Positions 1-6,569 of a stretch of DNA of 7,804 nucleotides are shown here, in pieces. The position numbers were made by a program, and so were the translations under genes. Source of the stretch: Methylobacterium sp. Its GTDB lineage: Bacteria > Pseudomonadota > Alphaproteobacteria > Rhizobiales > Beijerinckiaceae. A model generated the notes under the pieces. It was not told the origin of the DNA. It was given only the letters and a program-made list of their open reading frames with translations, and ran no database searches. Numbering within the stretch: the stretch's first letter is position 1; every line of letters begins with the position of its first letter. The stretch spans positions 1-7,804 of the forward strand of contig JAJKJG010000329.1 in the NCBI GenBank assembly GCA_021154065.1. Reading direction: 5' to 3'.

Positions 1-974
1 ATCTCGGCGAGGAACCGCCGCTCCTTGAGGCCGAGCCGGCCCATGATGCCGAAATCGACCGCGACGAGCCGGCCTTCCGGGTCGACGAAGAGGTTGCCGG
101 GGTGCATGTCGGCGTGGAAGAAGCCGTCCAGGATGGCGTGCCGGAGGAAGGTCTGGATCAGCATCCGGGCGAGCCCGACGAGGTCGTGGCCGGCGGCCTC
201 GAGCGCCGCCACGTCGTTCAGCCGGATGGCCTCGATCCATTCGGTCGTCAGCACGTCGCGCTCGGTCAGATCCCATTCGGGCTCGGGGACGCGGAAATCG
301 GCGTCCTCGCGGGTGTTCTCGGCGAGCTCGGAGAGCGCTGCCGCCTCGAGGCGCAGATCCATCTCGATCGCAACCGAACGGGCGAGCGTCTCGACCACCT
401 CGCGGGCGCGCAGGCGCTTGGCGTCGGGAACGAAGCGCTCGAACAGCCGCGCCGCGAAGCGCATCGCCTGCAGCTCGCGGGCGAACTGCTCGCGCACGTT
501 CGGACGCATCACCTTGACGGCAACGAGCCGCCCGCCGGCCGCCTCGGCGAGGCGCGCCTGGTGCACCTGCGCGATCGAGGCGGCGGCAATCGGCTCGCTG
601 AAGCTCGCGAAGAGACGGTCGAGCGGGCGCCCGAGCGCGATCTCGACCATCCTGACGGCGTCCTGGCGCGGGAACGGCGGCATGCGGTCCTGGAGCCGCT
701 CGAGGTCGCGCGCGACGGCGACGCCGACGATGTCGGGCCGGGTCGCCAGGAACTGGCCGAACTTGACGTAGGACGGGCCGAGCCGCGTCAGCGCCGCTGA
801 GAGCCGGGCGGTGCCGTCGCCGAGGTCGCGGCGCTCGATCAGCCGCGCCAGGCGCAGGAAGCCGCGCCCGGCCGGCGGCAGCACACTCGGATCGACGAGC
901 GCGAGCGCGCCCTCGCGCGCCAGCACGGCGCCGGCGCGGATGTTGCGCCAGAGATGGAGGAGGTCGCTCAGCAC
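1..974 (-). CDS. ubiB: UbiB, ubiquinone biosynthesis protein kinase-like ATPase (C-terminus beyond window)
   Basis: This is the N-terminal 324 residues of an ABC1/ADCK/UbiB-family protein, an atypical kinase fold that acts as an ATPase and is needed for membrane-associated ubiquinone synthesis. My reading of the minus strand is open from 974 to the window edge. Family hallmarks are visible: KFGQF at residues 71-75 (the KxGQ motif), the Ala-rich loop AASIAQVH at 131-138 replacing the usual glycine-rich loop, the nucleotide-binding lysine K154 in AVKV, the ExD motif at E204-D206, the catalytic loop HADMHPGN at 287-294 and the metal-binding DFG at 307-309. The family is usually 500-550 residues, so roughly 200, including the C-terminal membrane anchor, lie outside. 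I chose the GTG at 974 because GGAAGA (989-984) sits 9 nt upstream and no in-frame ATG was found before it. The gene begins 4 nt after the ubiE stop, so the two are very probably one operon. Confidence 0.95.
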   Translation of the reverse strand, partial: MLSDLLHLWRNIRAGAVLAREGALALVDPSVLPPAGRGFLRLARLIERRDLGDGTARLSAALTRLGPSYVKFGQFLATRPDIVGVAVARDLERLQDRMPPFPRQDAVRMVEIALGRPLDRLFASFSEPIAAASIAQVHQARLAEAAGGRLVAVKVMRPNVREQFARELQAMRFAARLFERFVPDAKRLRAREVVETLARSVAIEMDLRLEAAALSELAENTREDADFRVPEPEWDLTERDVLTTEWIEAIRLNDVAALEAAGHDLVGLARMLIQTFLRHAILDGFFHADMHPGNLFVDPEGRLVAVDFGIMGRLGLKERRFLAE

Positions 975-978
975 GACG

Positions 979-1734
979 TCAAATCTTCCACGCCCCGTGG
1001 AGCGCGACGACGCCGCCGGTGAACAGGCGGTGGGTCACGCGCCGGAAGCCCGCCGCCGCGATCATGCGCCCGAACGCCGCCGCGCTCGGGAAGCGGCGGA
1101 TCGACTCGACGAGATAGCGGTAGGAGTGGGCATCGCCGGCGACCATGCGGCCGAGGCGCGGGATGACGTTGAAGGAGTAGGCGTCGTAGAGCGCGTCGAG
1201 GCCGGGCACGTCGACGCGCGAGAACTCGAGGCAGAGGAATTGCGCGCCCGGCCGCAGCACGCGATGCGCCTCGGCAAGCGCCGCCTCGATCCGCGTCACG
1301 TTGCGGATGCCGAAGGCGATCGAATAGCCGTCGAACGACCGCTCAGGGAACGGCAGCGCCTCGGCGTTCGCCTCGACGAAGTCGATCCTGCCCTCATGGC
1401 GCGCGCCCGCCCGCTCGCGCCCGACAGCGAGCATGTCGCCGTTGATGTCGAGCGCCGTGACGTGGGTCATCGGCCCGCCGGCGTCGAGGACCCGGAAGGC
1501 GACGTCGCCGGTGCCGCCGGCGACGTCGAGGTGCCGGAATGGCCGGCGCTTCGGCGGCTTCAGGCTCGTGACGAGCGCATCCTTCCAGGCCCGGTGAAGC
1601 CCCGCCGACATGAGGTCGTTCATCAGGTCGTAGCGGCGCGCCACCGTATGGAAGACGTCGTTGACGCGCTCCTGCTTCTCGGCCCGCGGTACGGATTCGA
1701 AGCCGAAATGGGTCCTGTCCGTCTCGTCCGCCAT
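979..1734 (-). CDS. ubiE: UbiE, SAM-dependent demethylmenaquinone / 2-methoxy-6-polyprenyl-benzoquinol C-methyltransferase
   Basis: This 251-residue class I methyltransferase transfers a methyl group from S-adenosylmethionine to the quinone ring in ubiquinone (and, in some bacteria, menaquinone) synthesis. The family signature [17 protein letters not shown] is at residues 35-51. SAM-binding motif [10 protein letters not shown], is at 69-77, the acidic residue after strand 2 is D96 in LDIN, the motif around [10 protein letters not shown] is at 126-135, and RNVTR followed by EAHRVLRPG is at 144-163. Length matches the family. The ATG at 1734 has only a weak ribosome binding site (a GAGGAAAA run about 18 nt upstream), but no other in-frame start lies between it and an upstream stop-free stretch of plausible length. 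It lies directly upstream of ubiB in the same direction, which supports a ubiquinone role. It is divergent from mutM across a 95-bp gap, where any promoter would sit. I could not identify that promoter confidently. Confidence 0.97.
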   Translation of the reverse strand: MADETDRTHFGFESVPRAEKQERVNDVFHTVARRYDLMNDLMSAGLHRAWKDALVTSLKPPKRRPFRHLDVAGGTGDVAFRVLDAGGPMTHVTALDINGDMLAVGRERAGARHEGRIDFVEANAEALPFPERSFDGYSIAFGIRNVTRIEAALAEAHRVLRPGAQFLCLEFSRVDVPGLDALYDAYSFNVIPRLGRMVAGDAHSYRYLVESIRRFPSAAAFGRMIAAAGFRRVTHRLFTGGVVALHGAWKI

Positions 1735-1829
1735 CGGCCGCCGTGCTGCGCTTTTCCTCGGCGCGATGCATAGCGGAGGGGCGGGCGGATAGCTACGTAG
1801 CCAAGCTGCGTTGCTTAAGAGGTTGAGGA

Positions 1830-2747
1830 ATGCCGGAGCTACCCGAGGTCGAGACGGTCCGGCGCGGGCTCGAGCCGGCGATGGTCGGCGCGCGGATCGA
1901 GCGGGTCGAGCAGCGGCGGCCGGATCTGCGCTTCCGGTTTCCCAAGCGCTTCGTCGCGCGGCTCACAGGGCAGGAGGTGGTCGGGCTCGGGCGGCGGGCG
2001 AAATATCTCTTGGCCGACCTCTCGTCCGGCGAGGTGCTGGTCATGCATCTCGGCATGAGCGGGCGCTTCCTCGTCACGCAGGGCGGGCGCACCCGCGTCC
2101 CCGGCGAGTTCCACGCCGAGGCCGGCGGCGAGAGCGCCCACGACCACGTCGTCTTCCACCTCTCGAACGGCGCGCGCGTCACCTACAACGACGCGCGCCG
2201 GTTCGGGCTGATGGACCTCGTGCCCCGGGCCGAGCTCGACACCTCGCCGCATTTCCGCGATCTCGGGCTCGAGCCGCTCGGCAACGAACTCTCCGGCGAG
2301 GCGATCGCCCGCCTGTTCCGGGGCAAGCGGGCGCCGCTCAAGGCGGCGCTCCTCGACCAGCGCCTGATCGCCGGGCTCGGCAACATCTATGTCAGCGAGG
2401 CGCTGTTCCGGGCGGGGTTGCATCCGGAAGCGCCGGCGGGCTCGCTCGCGACGGCCGGCGGCAAGCCGCGCGAGCGCGCGCATCGCCTGGCGGAGGAGAT
2501 CCGCGCGGTGCTGAGCGAGGCCGTCGAGGCCGGCGGCTCGACGCTGCGCGACTACGCCCAGACGGACGGCTCGCTCGGCTATTTCCAGCACCGCTTCCGG
2601 GTCTACGATCGCGAGGGCGAGCGCTGCGCGACCGAGGGCTGCGGCGCGACGGTGCGGCGGCTCGTCCAGTCGGGCCGCTCGACCTTCTACTGCCCGCGCT
2701 GCCAGCGGCGCCGATCGCCTGTTGCCCGGACGGTTCCGCTTGGCTAA
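1830..2747 (+). CDS. mutM: MutM (Fpg), formamidopyrimidine-DNA glycosylase / AP lyase
   Basis: This 305-residue base-excision repair enzyme removes 8-oxoguanine and formamidopyrimidines and nicks the abasic site by beta/delta elimination. The N-terminal catalytic Pro-Glu is intact (PELPEVET at residues 2-9, with P2 exposed after Met removal). The conserved lysine is K58 in RRAKYLL, and the HLGMSG strand is at 73-78. The helix-two-turn-helix with [12 protein letters not shown] is at 182-193. The C-terminal zinc finger has C266, C271, C288 and C291 (C-X4-C-X16-C-X2-C), with the DNA-contacting GRSTFYC segment at 282-288. AGAGG at 1818-1822, 7 nt before the ATG, supports the start. After the zinc finger there is an unusual basic tail of about 13 residues; many homologues end within a few residues of the last cysteine. 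The stop codon abuts a palindromic repeat element. It is divergent from ubiE, an arrangement I recall from other alphaproteobacteria. Confidence 0.97.
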   Translation: MPELPEVETVRRGLEPAMVGARIERVEQRRPDLRFRFPKRFVARLTGQEVVGLGRRAKYLLADLSSGEVLVMHLGMSGRFLVTQGGRTRVPGEFHAEAGGESAHDHVVFHLSNGARVTYNDARRFGLMDLVPRAELDTSPHFRDLGLEPLGNELSGEAIARLFRGKRAPLKAALLDQRLIAGLGNIYVSEALFRAGLHPEAPAGSLATAGGKPRERAHRLAEEIRAVLSEAVEAGGSTLRDYAQTDGSLGYFQHRFRVYDREGERCATEGCGATVRRLVQSGRSTFYCPRCQRRRSPVARTVPLG

Positions 2748-2847
2748 AGCATGATCCCGAAAAGTGGCTACCGGTTTTCGGAAAAGATCATGCTAAAACA
2801 AAGAGGTAGAGCGGGATGACGACTCGAAGAGAAGTCATCGCGCTCTA
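2748..2847. repeat. RIME-like double-palindrome intergenic element
   Basis: Two consecutive inverted repeats fill this gap. In the first, AGCATGATC (2748-2756) pairs with GATCATGCT (2786-2794) and CCGAAAA (2757-2763) with TTTTCGG (2775-2781), leaving an AAAA bulge. After a short AACAAAGAGG-type linker comes the second: TAGAGCG (2807-2813) pairs with CGCTCTA (2841-2847) and, past one mismatch, GATGAC (2815-2820) with GTCATC (2834-2839). From memory, this two-palindrome arrangement with GCATGATC ends is a dispersed intergenic repeat family in Hyphomicrobiales, similar in design to the Rhizobium intergenic mosaic elements. I could not run a search to confirm it. Lying between mutM and the hydratase gene, its transcript would fold strongly and could end or attenuate mutM transcription or protect the mRNA 3' end. 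Confidence 0.8.
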
Positions 2848-2878
2848 GCGATGCCGGAGCATTCGGGGAGGGGCGTCC

Positions 2879-3652
2879 ATGGCTTACGAAACCATCCTGG
2901 TCGAGACCCGCGGCAAGGTCGGGCTCGTGACGCTCAACCGGCCGCAGGCGCTGAACGCCCTGAACTCGACCCTCGTTCGCGAGCTGAACCAGGCGCTCGA
3001 CGGCTTCGAGGCCGACCCGGCGATCGGCTGCGTCTGCATCACCGGCAGCGACAAGGCCTTCGCGGCCGGCGCCGACATCAAGGAGATGCAGGACAAGGGC
3101 TACCCGACGGCCTATCTCGAGGACTTCATCACCGCCTGGGATCGCGTCGGCCAGCGCCGCAAGCCGCTGATCGCCGCGGTCGCCGGGTTCGCGCTCGGCG
3201 GCGGCTGCGAGCTCGCCATGATGTGCGACATCCTGATCGCGGCCGACACCGCGAGATTCGGCCAGCCCGAGATCAAGCTCGGCGTGATGCCGGGCGCCGG
3301 CGGCACGCAGCGGCTCACCCGCGTCGTCGGCAAGGCGAAAGCGATGGAGATGTGCCTCACCGGCCGGATGATGAACGCCGAGGAGGCCGAGCGCTCGGGC
3401 CTCGTCACCCGCGTCGTGCCGGCGGCCGAGCTCCTCGCCGAGGCCCTGAAGACAGCCGACATCATCGCCGGCCTGTCGCTGCCGATCGTCATGATGGCGA
3501 AGGAGAGCGTCAACCGGGCCTACGAGACGACGCTCGCCGAGGGCATCCGCTTCGAGCGCCGCCTGTTCCACGCGATGTTCGCGACGCGCGACCAGAAGGA
3601 GGGCATGGCGGCCTTCGTCGAGAAGCGGGCGCCGCGGTTCACGAACGAGTAG
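2879..3652 (+). CDS. Enoyl-CoA hydratase/isomerase (crotonase) family protein
   Basis: This 257-residue crotonase-fold enzyme probably adds water across the double bond of trans-2-enoyl-CoA in fatty-acid or amino-acid degradation. The first oxyanion-hole segment is [11 protein letters not shown] at residues 60-70 and the second is ALGGGCEL at 105-112. Both hydratase catalytic glutamates are present, E111 in GGGCEL and E131 in [18 protein letters not shown]. They are 20 residues apart, the same spacing as E144 and E164 of rat mitochondrial hydratase. This argues for a true hydratase rather than an isomerase or dehalogenase, which usually lose one of them. GGAGG at 2867-2871, 7 nt before the ATG, supports the start. 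Substrate chain length cannot be read from the sequence. The link to rpsT and mutM is a conserved neighbourhood in alphaproteobacteria as I recall it and does not by itself suggest a shared pathway. It probably has its own promoter or reads through from mutM past the repeat. Confidence 0.93.
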   Translation: MAYETILVETRGKVGLVTLNRPQALNALNSTLVRELNQALDGFEADPAIGCVCITGSDKAFAAGADIKEMQDKGYPTAYLEDFITAWDRVGQRRKPLIAAVAGFALGGGCELAMMCDILIAADTARFGQPEIKLGVMPGAGGTQRLTRVVGKAKAMEMCLTGRMMNAEEAERSGLVTRVVPAAELLAEALKTADIIAGLSLPIVMMAKESVNRAYETTLAEGIRFERRLFHAMFATRDQKEGMAAFVEKRAPRFTNE

Positions 3653-3667
3653 GCGCGCGCGCCATCG

Positions 3668-3696
3668 TTGACGCCCCGGCGAGGCCTGTCTATAAG
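3668..3696 (+). promoter_or_regulatory. Sigma-70-type promoter for rpsT
   Basis: TTGACG (3668-3673) and TATAAG (3691-3696) are separated by exactly 17 bp. They begin 15 bp after the stop codon of the hydratase gene. This is the best promoter match in the window and fits high expression of a ribosomal protein gene. Transcription would start near 3703 and give a leader of about 110 nt before rpsT. The leader holds a small hairpin, GAGGCG (3771-3776) with CGCCTC (3780-3785), 28 nt before the start codon. That hairpin might take part in S20 control, but this is inference. Confidence 0.75.
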
Positions 3697-3813
3697 CCGC
3701 CGCTCATGAGGCCGCGCGGGCTCCGCTGCGGTCTTTGCCGTTTCACCCCGCACTCAGCCCGATCGTCAGCGAGGCGCCCCGCCTCCGGATCGCATTATGA
3801 ACGAGGACAGCCC

Positions 3814-4080
3814 ATGGCCAACACCAGTTCGGCCAAGAAGATGGTCCGCAAGATCGCCAAGCGCACCGACATCAACCGCTCGAGGCGCAGCCGCATGCGG
3901 ACCTTCCTGCGCAAGGTCGAGGAGGCGATCGCCACCGGCGATCAGGCGGCGGCCCAGGCGGCCCTGCGCGCCGCGCAGCCCGAGATCATGCGCGCCGCCC
4001 AGAACGGCATCGTGCACAAGAACACCGCCTCGCGGAAGGTCTCGCGCCTCGCCTCGCGGATTCGCACGCTTAGCGCCTGA
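3814..4080 (+). CDS. rpsT: 30S ribosomal protein S20
   Basis: This 88-residue, very basic protein has the S20 pattern: [13 protein letters not shown] at the start, then [22 protein letters not shown] (residues 18-39), an Ala-rich helix and the conserved [19 protein letters not shown] at 65-83. S20 binds 16S rRNA early in small-subunit assembly and consists mostly of long helices. Length matches bacterial S20 (about 87-90). The ATG at 3814 is preceded by AGGA (3804-3807) at 6 nt. An ATG at 3798 is in another frame and its product does not look like a ribosomal protein. The gene has its own strong promoter upstream and a hairpin terminator downstream, so it is probably transcribed alone. Its place next to dnaA is common in alphaproteobacteria. 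Confidence 0.98.
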   Translation: MANTSSAKKMVRKIAKRTDINRSRRSRMRTFLRKVEEAIATGDQAAAQAALRAAQPEIMRAAQNGIVHKNTASRKVSRLASRIRTLSA

Positions 4081-4112
4081 ACGACGGTTTCAACGGCTTC
4101 GCGACGAACGAG

Positions 4113-4140
4113 ATGCCCGGCTCCGCGCCGGGCATAGCTT
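4113..4140 (+). terminator. Probable intrinsic terminator of rpsT
   Basis: A perfect 9-bp stem, ATGCCCGGC (4113-4121) with GCCGGGCAT (4127-4135), closes a 5-nt loop. It lies 32 bp after the rpsT stop. The following AGCTTTGTG is only weakly U-rich, so termination may be partial or Rho-assisted. Confidence 0.65.
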
Positions 4141-4506
4141 TGTGACGCCCGTTTGACACTTGCGTGGAGGTTCAATCTCCGTTCCCGTTGACATTCTGGG
4201 GGCGTTCGGGGGTGGCTTCGGGCCGGCGTTCGGGAATGGCGCGGATTTTCCCCGCGCAGATTTTACTCAATCGCCTCAGGGGCTTACGGCACAAGCCCGA
4301 CCCGGTCGCGCGAATCCTGTAAGACCCGACGCGAATCCCGGTGCCCGCAGTGTTGCGCGTTGGACACAATTCCTTCCGCCCCCCACGCCCAAGCTCTTAA
4401 GAAAAGATGAAGCTCTCCAGCGCGTTATCCTGCCGCCCACGGCAAGGCTCGCCGGGTCGCCTCGGCGATTCGGTCTGAATCGGGCCGGCCGGGGGATTCG
4501 TTCCTG

Positions 4507-4536
4507 TTGCGCACAAGAAATTTGCTGGTGTAGGGT
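4507..4536 (+). promoter_or_regulatory. Candidate dnaA promoter (weak match)
   Basis: TTGCGC (4507-4512) and TAGGGT (4531-4536) are 18 bp apart. This is the best-spaced pair I found between the GANTC cluster and dnaA. It would start transcription near 4543 and give a leader of about 310 nt. The match is modest, and other starts nearer dnaA are possible. Confidence 0.3.
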
Positions 4537-4614
4537 CCCTTCGCTCGGGGGGCAGTAATCCCGCAGCACTCCACGATCGGCTGTAGTTAGTATGCCTCGC
4601 TTGCGGGAGGCGGA

Positions 4615-4683
4615 ATGTTTCTCGGCGGTCAAGTAATGAAAATAGTAAGAGACGCGTCGGGAGCTGAAGTCCGATCCTCTTAA
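4615..4683 (+). CDS. Possible 22-codon leader ORF upstream of dnaA
   Basis: An ATG at 4615 is preceded by GGGAGG (4605-4610), ending 4 nt before it, which is a good ribosome binding site. It opens a 22-codon frame that begins MFLGGQVMKIV and ends at TAA 4681-4683. Its codons are less GC-biased than those of the neighbouring genes. The stop codon falls in the loop of a hairpin, CCGATC (4671-4676) with GATCGG (4685-4690), so a ribosome finishing this ORF would disturb that fold. No family is recognisable. It could be a regulatory leader peptide of the dnaA transcript or simply a chance ORF; I favour neither strongly. Confidence 0.25.
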   Translation: MFLGGQVMKIVRDASGAEVRSS

Positions 4684-4780
4684 AGATCGGGCGTGTACCT
4701 ACATCTCTCTACTGTGCTGGCGTCCTAAACTTCCGCGATCAACGTCGGGAGCGAGTGAAAGCGCGTGACTTCGTCTCGCG

Positions 4781-4829
4781 CCAGGCGGCGGCACGCCTGG
4801 AGCGGGGCCTTCGAGCGCCGAAAGGCGCC
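4781..4829 (+). promoter_or_regulatory. Hairpins in the dnaA leader just before the ribosome binding site
   Basis: CCAGGCG (4781-4787) pairs with CGCCTGG (4794-4800) over a 6-nt loop. A second hairpin, GCGCC (4815-4819) with GGCGC (4824-4828), is capped by GAAA, a stable GNRA tetraloop. An alternative pairing of GCCTTCG (4807-4813) with CGAAAGGC (4819-4826) would compete with it. The dnaA ribosome binding site follows from 4836, so these folds could affect dnaA translation. Confidence 0.45.
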
Positions 4830-4852
4830 GTCCTTGGAGGGGGAGAACAACA

Positions 4853-6361
4853 ATGTATGGCGAGGGGCAGAGGGGGCGTACAGGCGTTGGCGCGAGGAGC
4901 GCGGAGGTGCCCGAGGCCGGGCAGCAGGGGGACACCGAGGTCTGGAACAGGGTCAAGCGGCGCCTGCGCGCCGAGCTCGGCGAGGACGTGTTCACGAGCT
5001 GGTTCGCGCGCCTCGAGCTTGACGCCGTCAACGACGGCTGCGCCCACCTCACCGTCCCGACCCGCTTCCTGAAGAGCTGGATCGAGGCCCATTACGCCGA
5101 CCGCGTCCGCTCCGTCTATCGCAGCGAGAGCCCGCTCGTCGCAAACATCGCGGTCGCGGTGCGCAGCTCGGCCGCGAAGGAGCCGCCGGCCACCGCCCGC
5201 CCGCACCTCCACCCGGCCCGCGCCGACACCGGCCCGAACGATCACGCCCGGGTGAAGCTCGTCTCCGACCGCGATCTCGGTCCCACGCCGGCCCGCAGCC
5301 AGGGTCCGGACACGACCGAGCTCGGCGGCGCCCCGCTTGATCCGCGCCTGAGCTTTACGAGCTTCATCGTCGGCCGCTCGAACGCGCTTGCCCATGCGGC
5401 AGCGGACCGCGTCGCCCGGCATCAGGGCACGCAGGCGCTCTACAACCCGCTCTACCTTCACGCCGGCGTCGGCCTCGGCAAGACCCACCTCCTGCATGCC
5501 ATCGGCCACGAGGCGCGCCGGAACGGCCGGCGGGTCATCTACCTGACCGCCGACCGCTTCATGTATGGGTTCGTCGCGGCCCTGAAGGCGCAGACGGCGC
5601 TCGCCTTCAAGGAGCGCCTGCGCGGCATCGATCTTCTGATCCTCGACGACGTGCAGTTCATCCAGGGGCGCTCGATCCAGCAGGAGTTCGGGCACACGCT
5701 CAACTCGCTGATCGATTCAGGCCGGCAGATCGTCGTCGCCTCCGACCGGCCGCCGACCGAGCTCGAGAGCCTCGACGAGCGGGTGCGCTCGCGGCTCGGC
5801 GGCGGTCTCGTGGTCGAGATCGGCGCCCTCGACGAGCAGCTGCGCGCCTCGATCCTCGCCGCCCGGGTCTCGACCGTGAAGATGACCCATGCCGGCTTCG
5901 ACGTCGGCCCGGCCGTGATCTCCTACGTGGCGCGGGCGATCGTCGCCAACGGCCGCGACCTCGAAGGCGCCGTCAACCGGCTCTTGGCGCATGCGACGCT
6001 CACCGGCTCGGCGATCACCCTCGAGACGGCCGAGATCGCGATCCGCGACCTCATCCGCAACCGCGAGCCGAAGCGGGTCAAGATCGAGGACATCCAGAAG
6101 CTCGTCGCGAGCCACTACAACGTCTCGCGCTCCGACATCCTGTCGGAACGCCGCACCGCGGCCGTGGTCAAGCCGCGCCAGATCGCCATGTACCTGGCGA
6201 AGGTCCTGACCCTGCGCTCGCTGCCCGAGATCGGGCGCCGCTTCGGCGGGCGCGACCACACGACGGTGCTCCACGCCGTGCGCAAGATCGAGAAGCTGCT
6301 CGGCGAGGACACCGGGCTCAACGACGAGGTCGAGCTCCTGAAGCGCATGCTGCAGGAGTAG
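4853..6361 (+). CDS. dnaA: DnaA, chromosomal replication initiator ATPase
   Basis: This 502-residue protein binds DnaA boxes at the origin, forms an ATP-dependent filament and opens the duplex. Domain I spans about residues 28-105 ([18 protein letters not shown], then [10 protein letters not shown]). A variable Pro/Ala-rich domain II follows to about 160. The AAA+ core has Walker A AGVGLGKT at 204-211 (K210), Walker [10 protein letters not shown] at 261-269 (D265, D266), sensor 1 VVASDRPP at 294-301, the box VII arginine finger in [10 protein letters not shown] (R314 by alignment with E. coli R285) and sensor 2 [11 protein letters not shown] at 367-377. Domain IV carries [11 protein letters not shown] (440-450) and the DNA-binding signature [11 protein letters not shown] (465-475). 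The ATG at 4853 follows a purine-rich GGAGGGGGAG (4836-4845). About 25 residues precede the usual domain I start and look disordered. The Walker A motif starts with Ala instead of the common Gly, which the consensus allows. dnaN follows 208 bp downstream. Confidence 0.98.
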   Translation: MYGEGQRGRTGVGARSAEVPEAGQQGDTEVWNRVKRRLRAELGEDVFTSWFARLELDAVNDGCAHLTVPTRFLKSWIEAHYADRVRSVYRSESPLVANIAVAVRSSAAKEPPATARPHLHPARADTGPNDHARVKLVSDRDLGPTPARSQGPDTTELGGAPLDPRLSFTSFIVGRSNALAHAAADRVARHQGTQALYNPLYLHAGVGLGKTHLLHAIGHEARRNGRRVIYLTADRFMYGFVAALKAQTALAFKERLRGIDLLILDDVQFIQGRSIQQEFGHTLNSLIDSGRQIVVASDRPPTELESLDERVRSRLGGGLVVEIGALDEQLRASILAARVSTVKMTHAGFDVGPAVISYVARAIVANGRDLEGAVNRLLAHATLTGSAITLETAEIAIRDLIRNREPKRVKIEDIQKLVASHYNVSRSDILSERRTAAVVKPRQIAMYLAKVLTLRSLPEIGRRFGGRDHTTVLHAVRKIEKLLGEDTGLNDEVELLKRMLQE

Positions 6362-6368
6362 GGGGGCG

Positions 6369-6397
6369 GCGGCGCGGTCTTTACGGGGCCGCGCCGC
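6369..6397 (+). terminator. Strong hairpin after dnaA
   Basis: A perfect 9-bp all-GC stem, GCGGCGCGG (6369-6377) with CCGCGCCGC (6389-6397), closes an 11-nt loop and starts 7 bp after the dnaA stop. No U-run follows, so it may be a Rho-assisted terminator, an mRNA-stabilising stem or an attenuator between dnaA and dnaN. The rest of the 208-bp gap holds TTGACG at 6430-6435 without a good -10 partner, and a small hairpin CTTCA (6491-6495) / TGAAG (6502-6506). A GAGTC site lies at 6559-6563. Confidence 0.5.
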
Positions 6398-6569
6398 AGG
6401 CCGCCGGGGGCAGGCCGCGCCCGGCCTTGTTGACGACGCCGGCTCCCCGCCTTGCCTTCCGGGCGGCGGTTCGCCAATCTGCCGCCCCCGCTTCATTTGC
6501 GTGAAGCTAAAAAGGTCCTGGGTTCGGGCCCGCGCCCGTTCCCGTCACGCCACGTCACGAGTCAGGTCC

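Larger units (their letters stand above)
4081..4852. other. Long non-coding region between rpsT and dnaA (dnaA control region; possible origin)
   Basis: This 772-bp stretch has no convincing protein gene: the long open frames crossing it need TTG starts, lack a ribosome binding site and have arginine/proline-rich shadow composition. It starts with the rpsT terminator. At 4201-4266 there are GC-rich short repeats next to two T-rich repeats. GANTC sites, the recognition sequence of the alphaproteobacterial CcrM methylase, occur at 4312, 4333, 4467, 4477 and 4495. TTAA-N7-TGAA at 4397-4411 is one base off a CtrA box. A weak promoter candidate lies at 4507-4536, a possible leader ORF at 4615-4683 and hairpins at 4671-4690 and 4781-4829. 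I found no good match to the DnaA-box consensus. It is probably the dnaA control region. An origin here is possible but unproven, since many Hyphomicrobiales are thought to keep oriC elsewhere. Confidence 0.7.

Noticed and set aside
25..800. Plus-strand open frames opposite ubiB
   Set aside because: They are antisense to clear UbiB motifs (KFGQF, HADMHPGN, DFG) and are rich in Arg/Ser or His/Arg with no domain.
2851..4080. 409-codon open frame running through the hydratase gene into rpsT
   Set aside because: The part before 3814 is an out-of-frame shadow of the hydratase with Arg/Gly-rich composition. Only the rpsT portion is real, and it has its own promoter and ribosome binding site.
4153..4193. 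Two TTGACA hexamers (4153-4158 and 4188-4193) as dnaA promoters
   Set aside because: Neither has an acceptable -10 element 16-18 bp downstream, and both lie more than 650 bp from dnaA.
4425..4433. TTATCCTGC as a DnaA box
   Set aside because: It matches only the first six bases of TTATCCACA and lacks the conserved CACA half; no other nearby site forms an array with it.
4160..4558. 132-codon open frame in the rpsT-dnaA gap, and the overlapping minus-strand frame 4276-4632
   Set aside because: Both need TTG starts, lack ribosome binding sites and show no recognisable domain; long chance frames are common at this GC content.
4739..5695. 318-codon minus-strand frame opposite dnaA
   Set aside because: It lies antisense to well-identified dnaA coding sequence and its composition is typical of a GC-rich mirror frame.
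6501..6569. Extended dnaN start at a GTG, adding 23 residues
   Set aside because: The added stretch is arginine-rich and unlike any clamp N-terminus, whereas the ATG at 6570 gives the standard MKVTVERAALL start.
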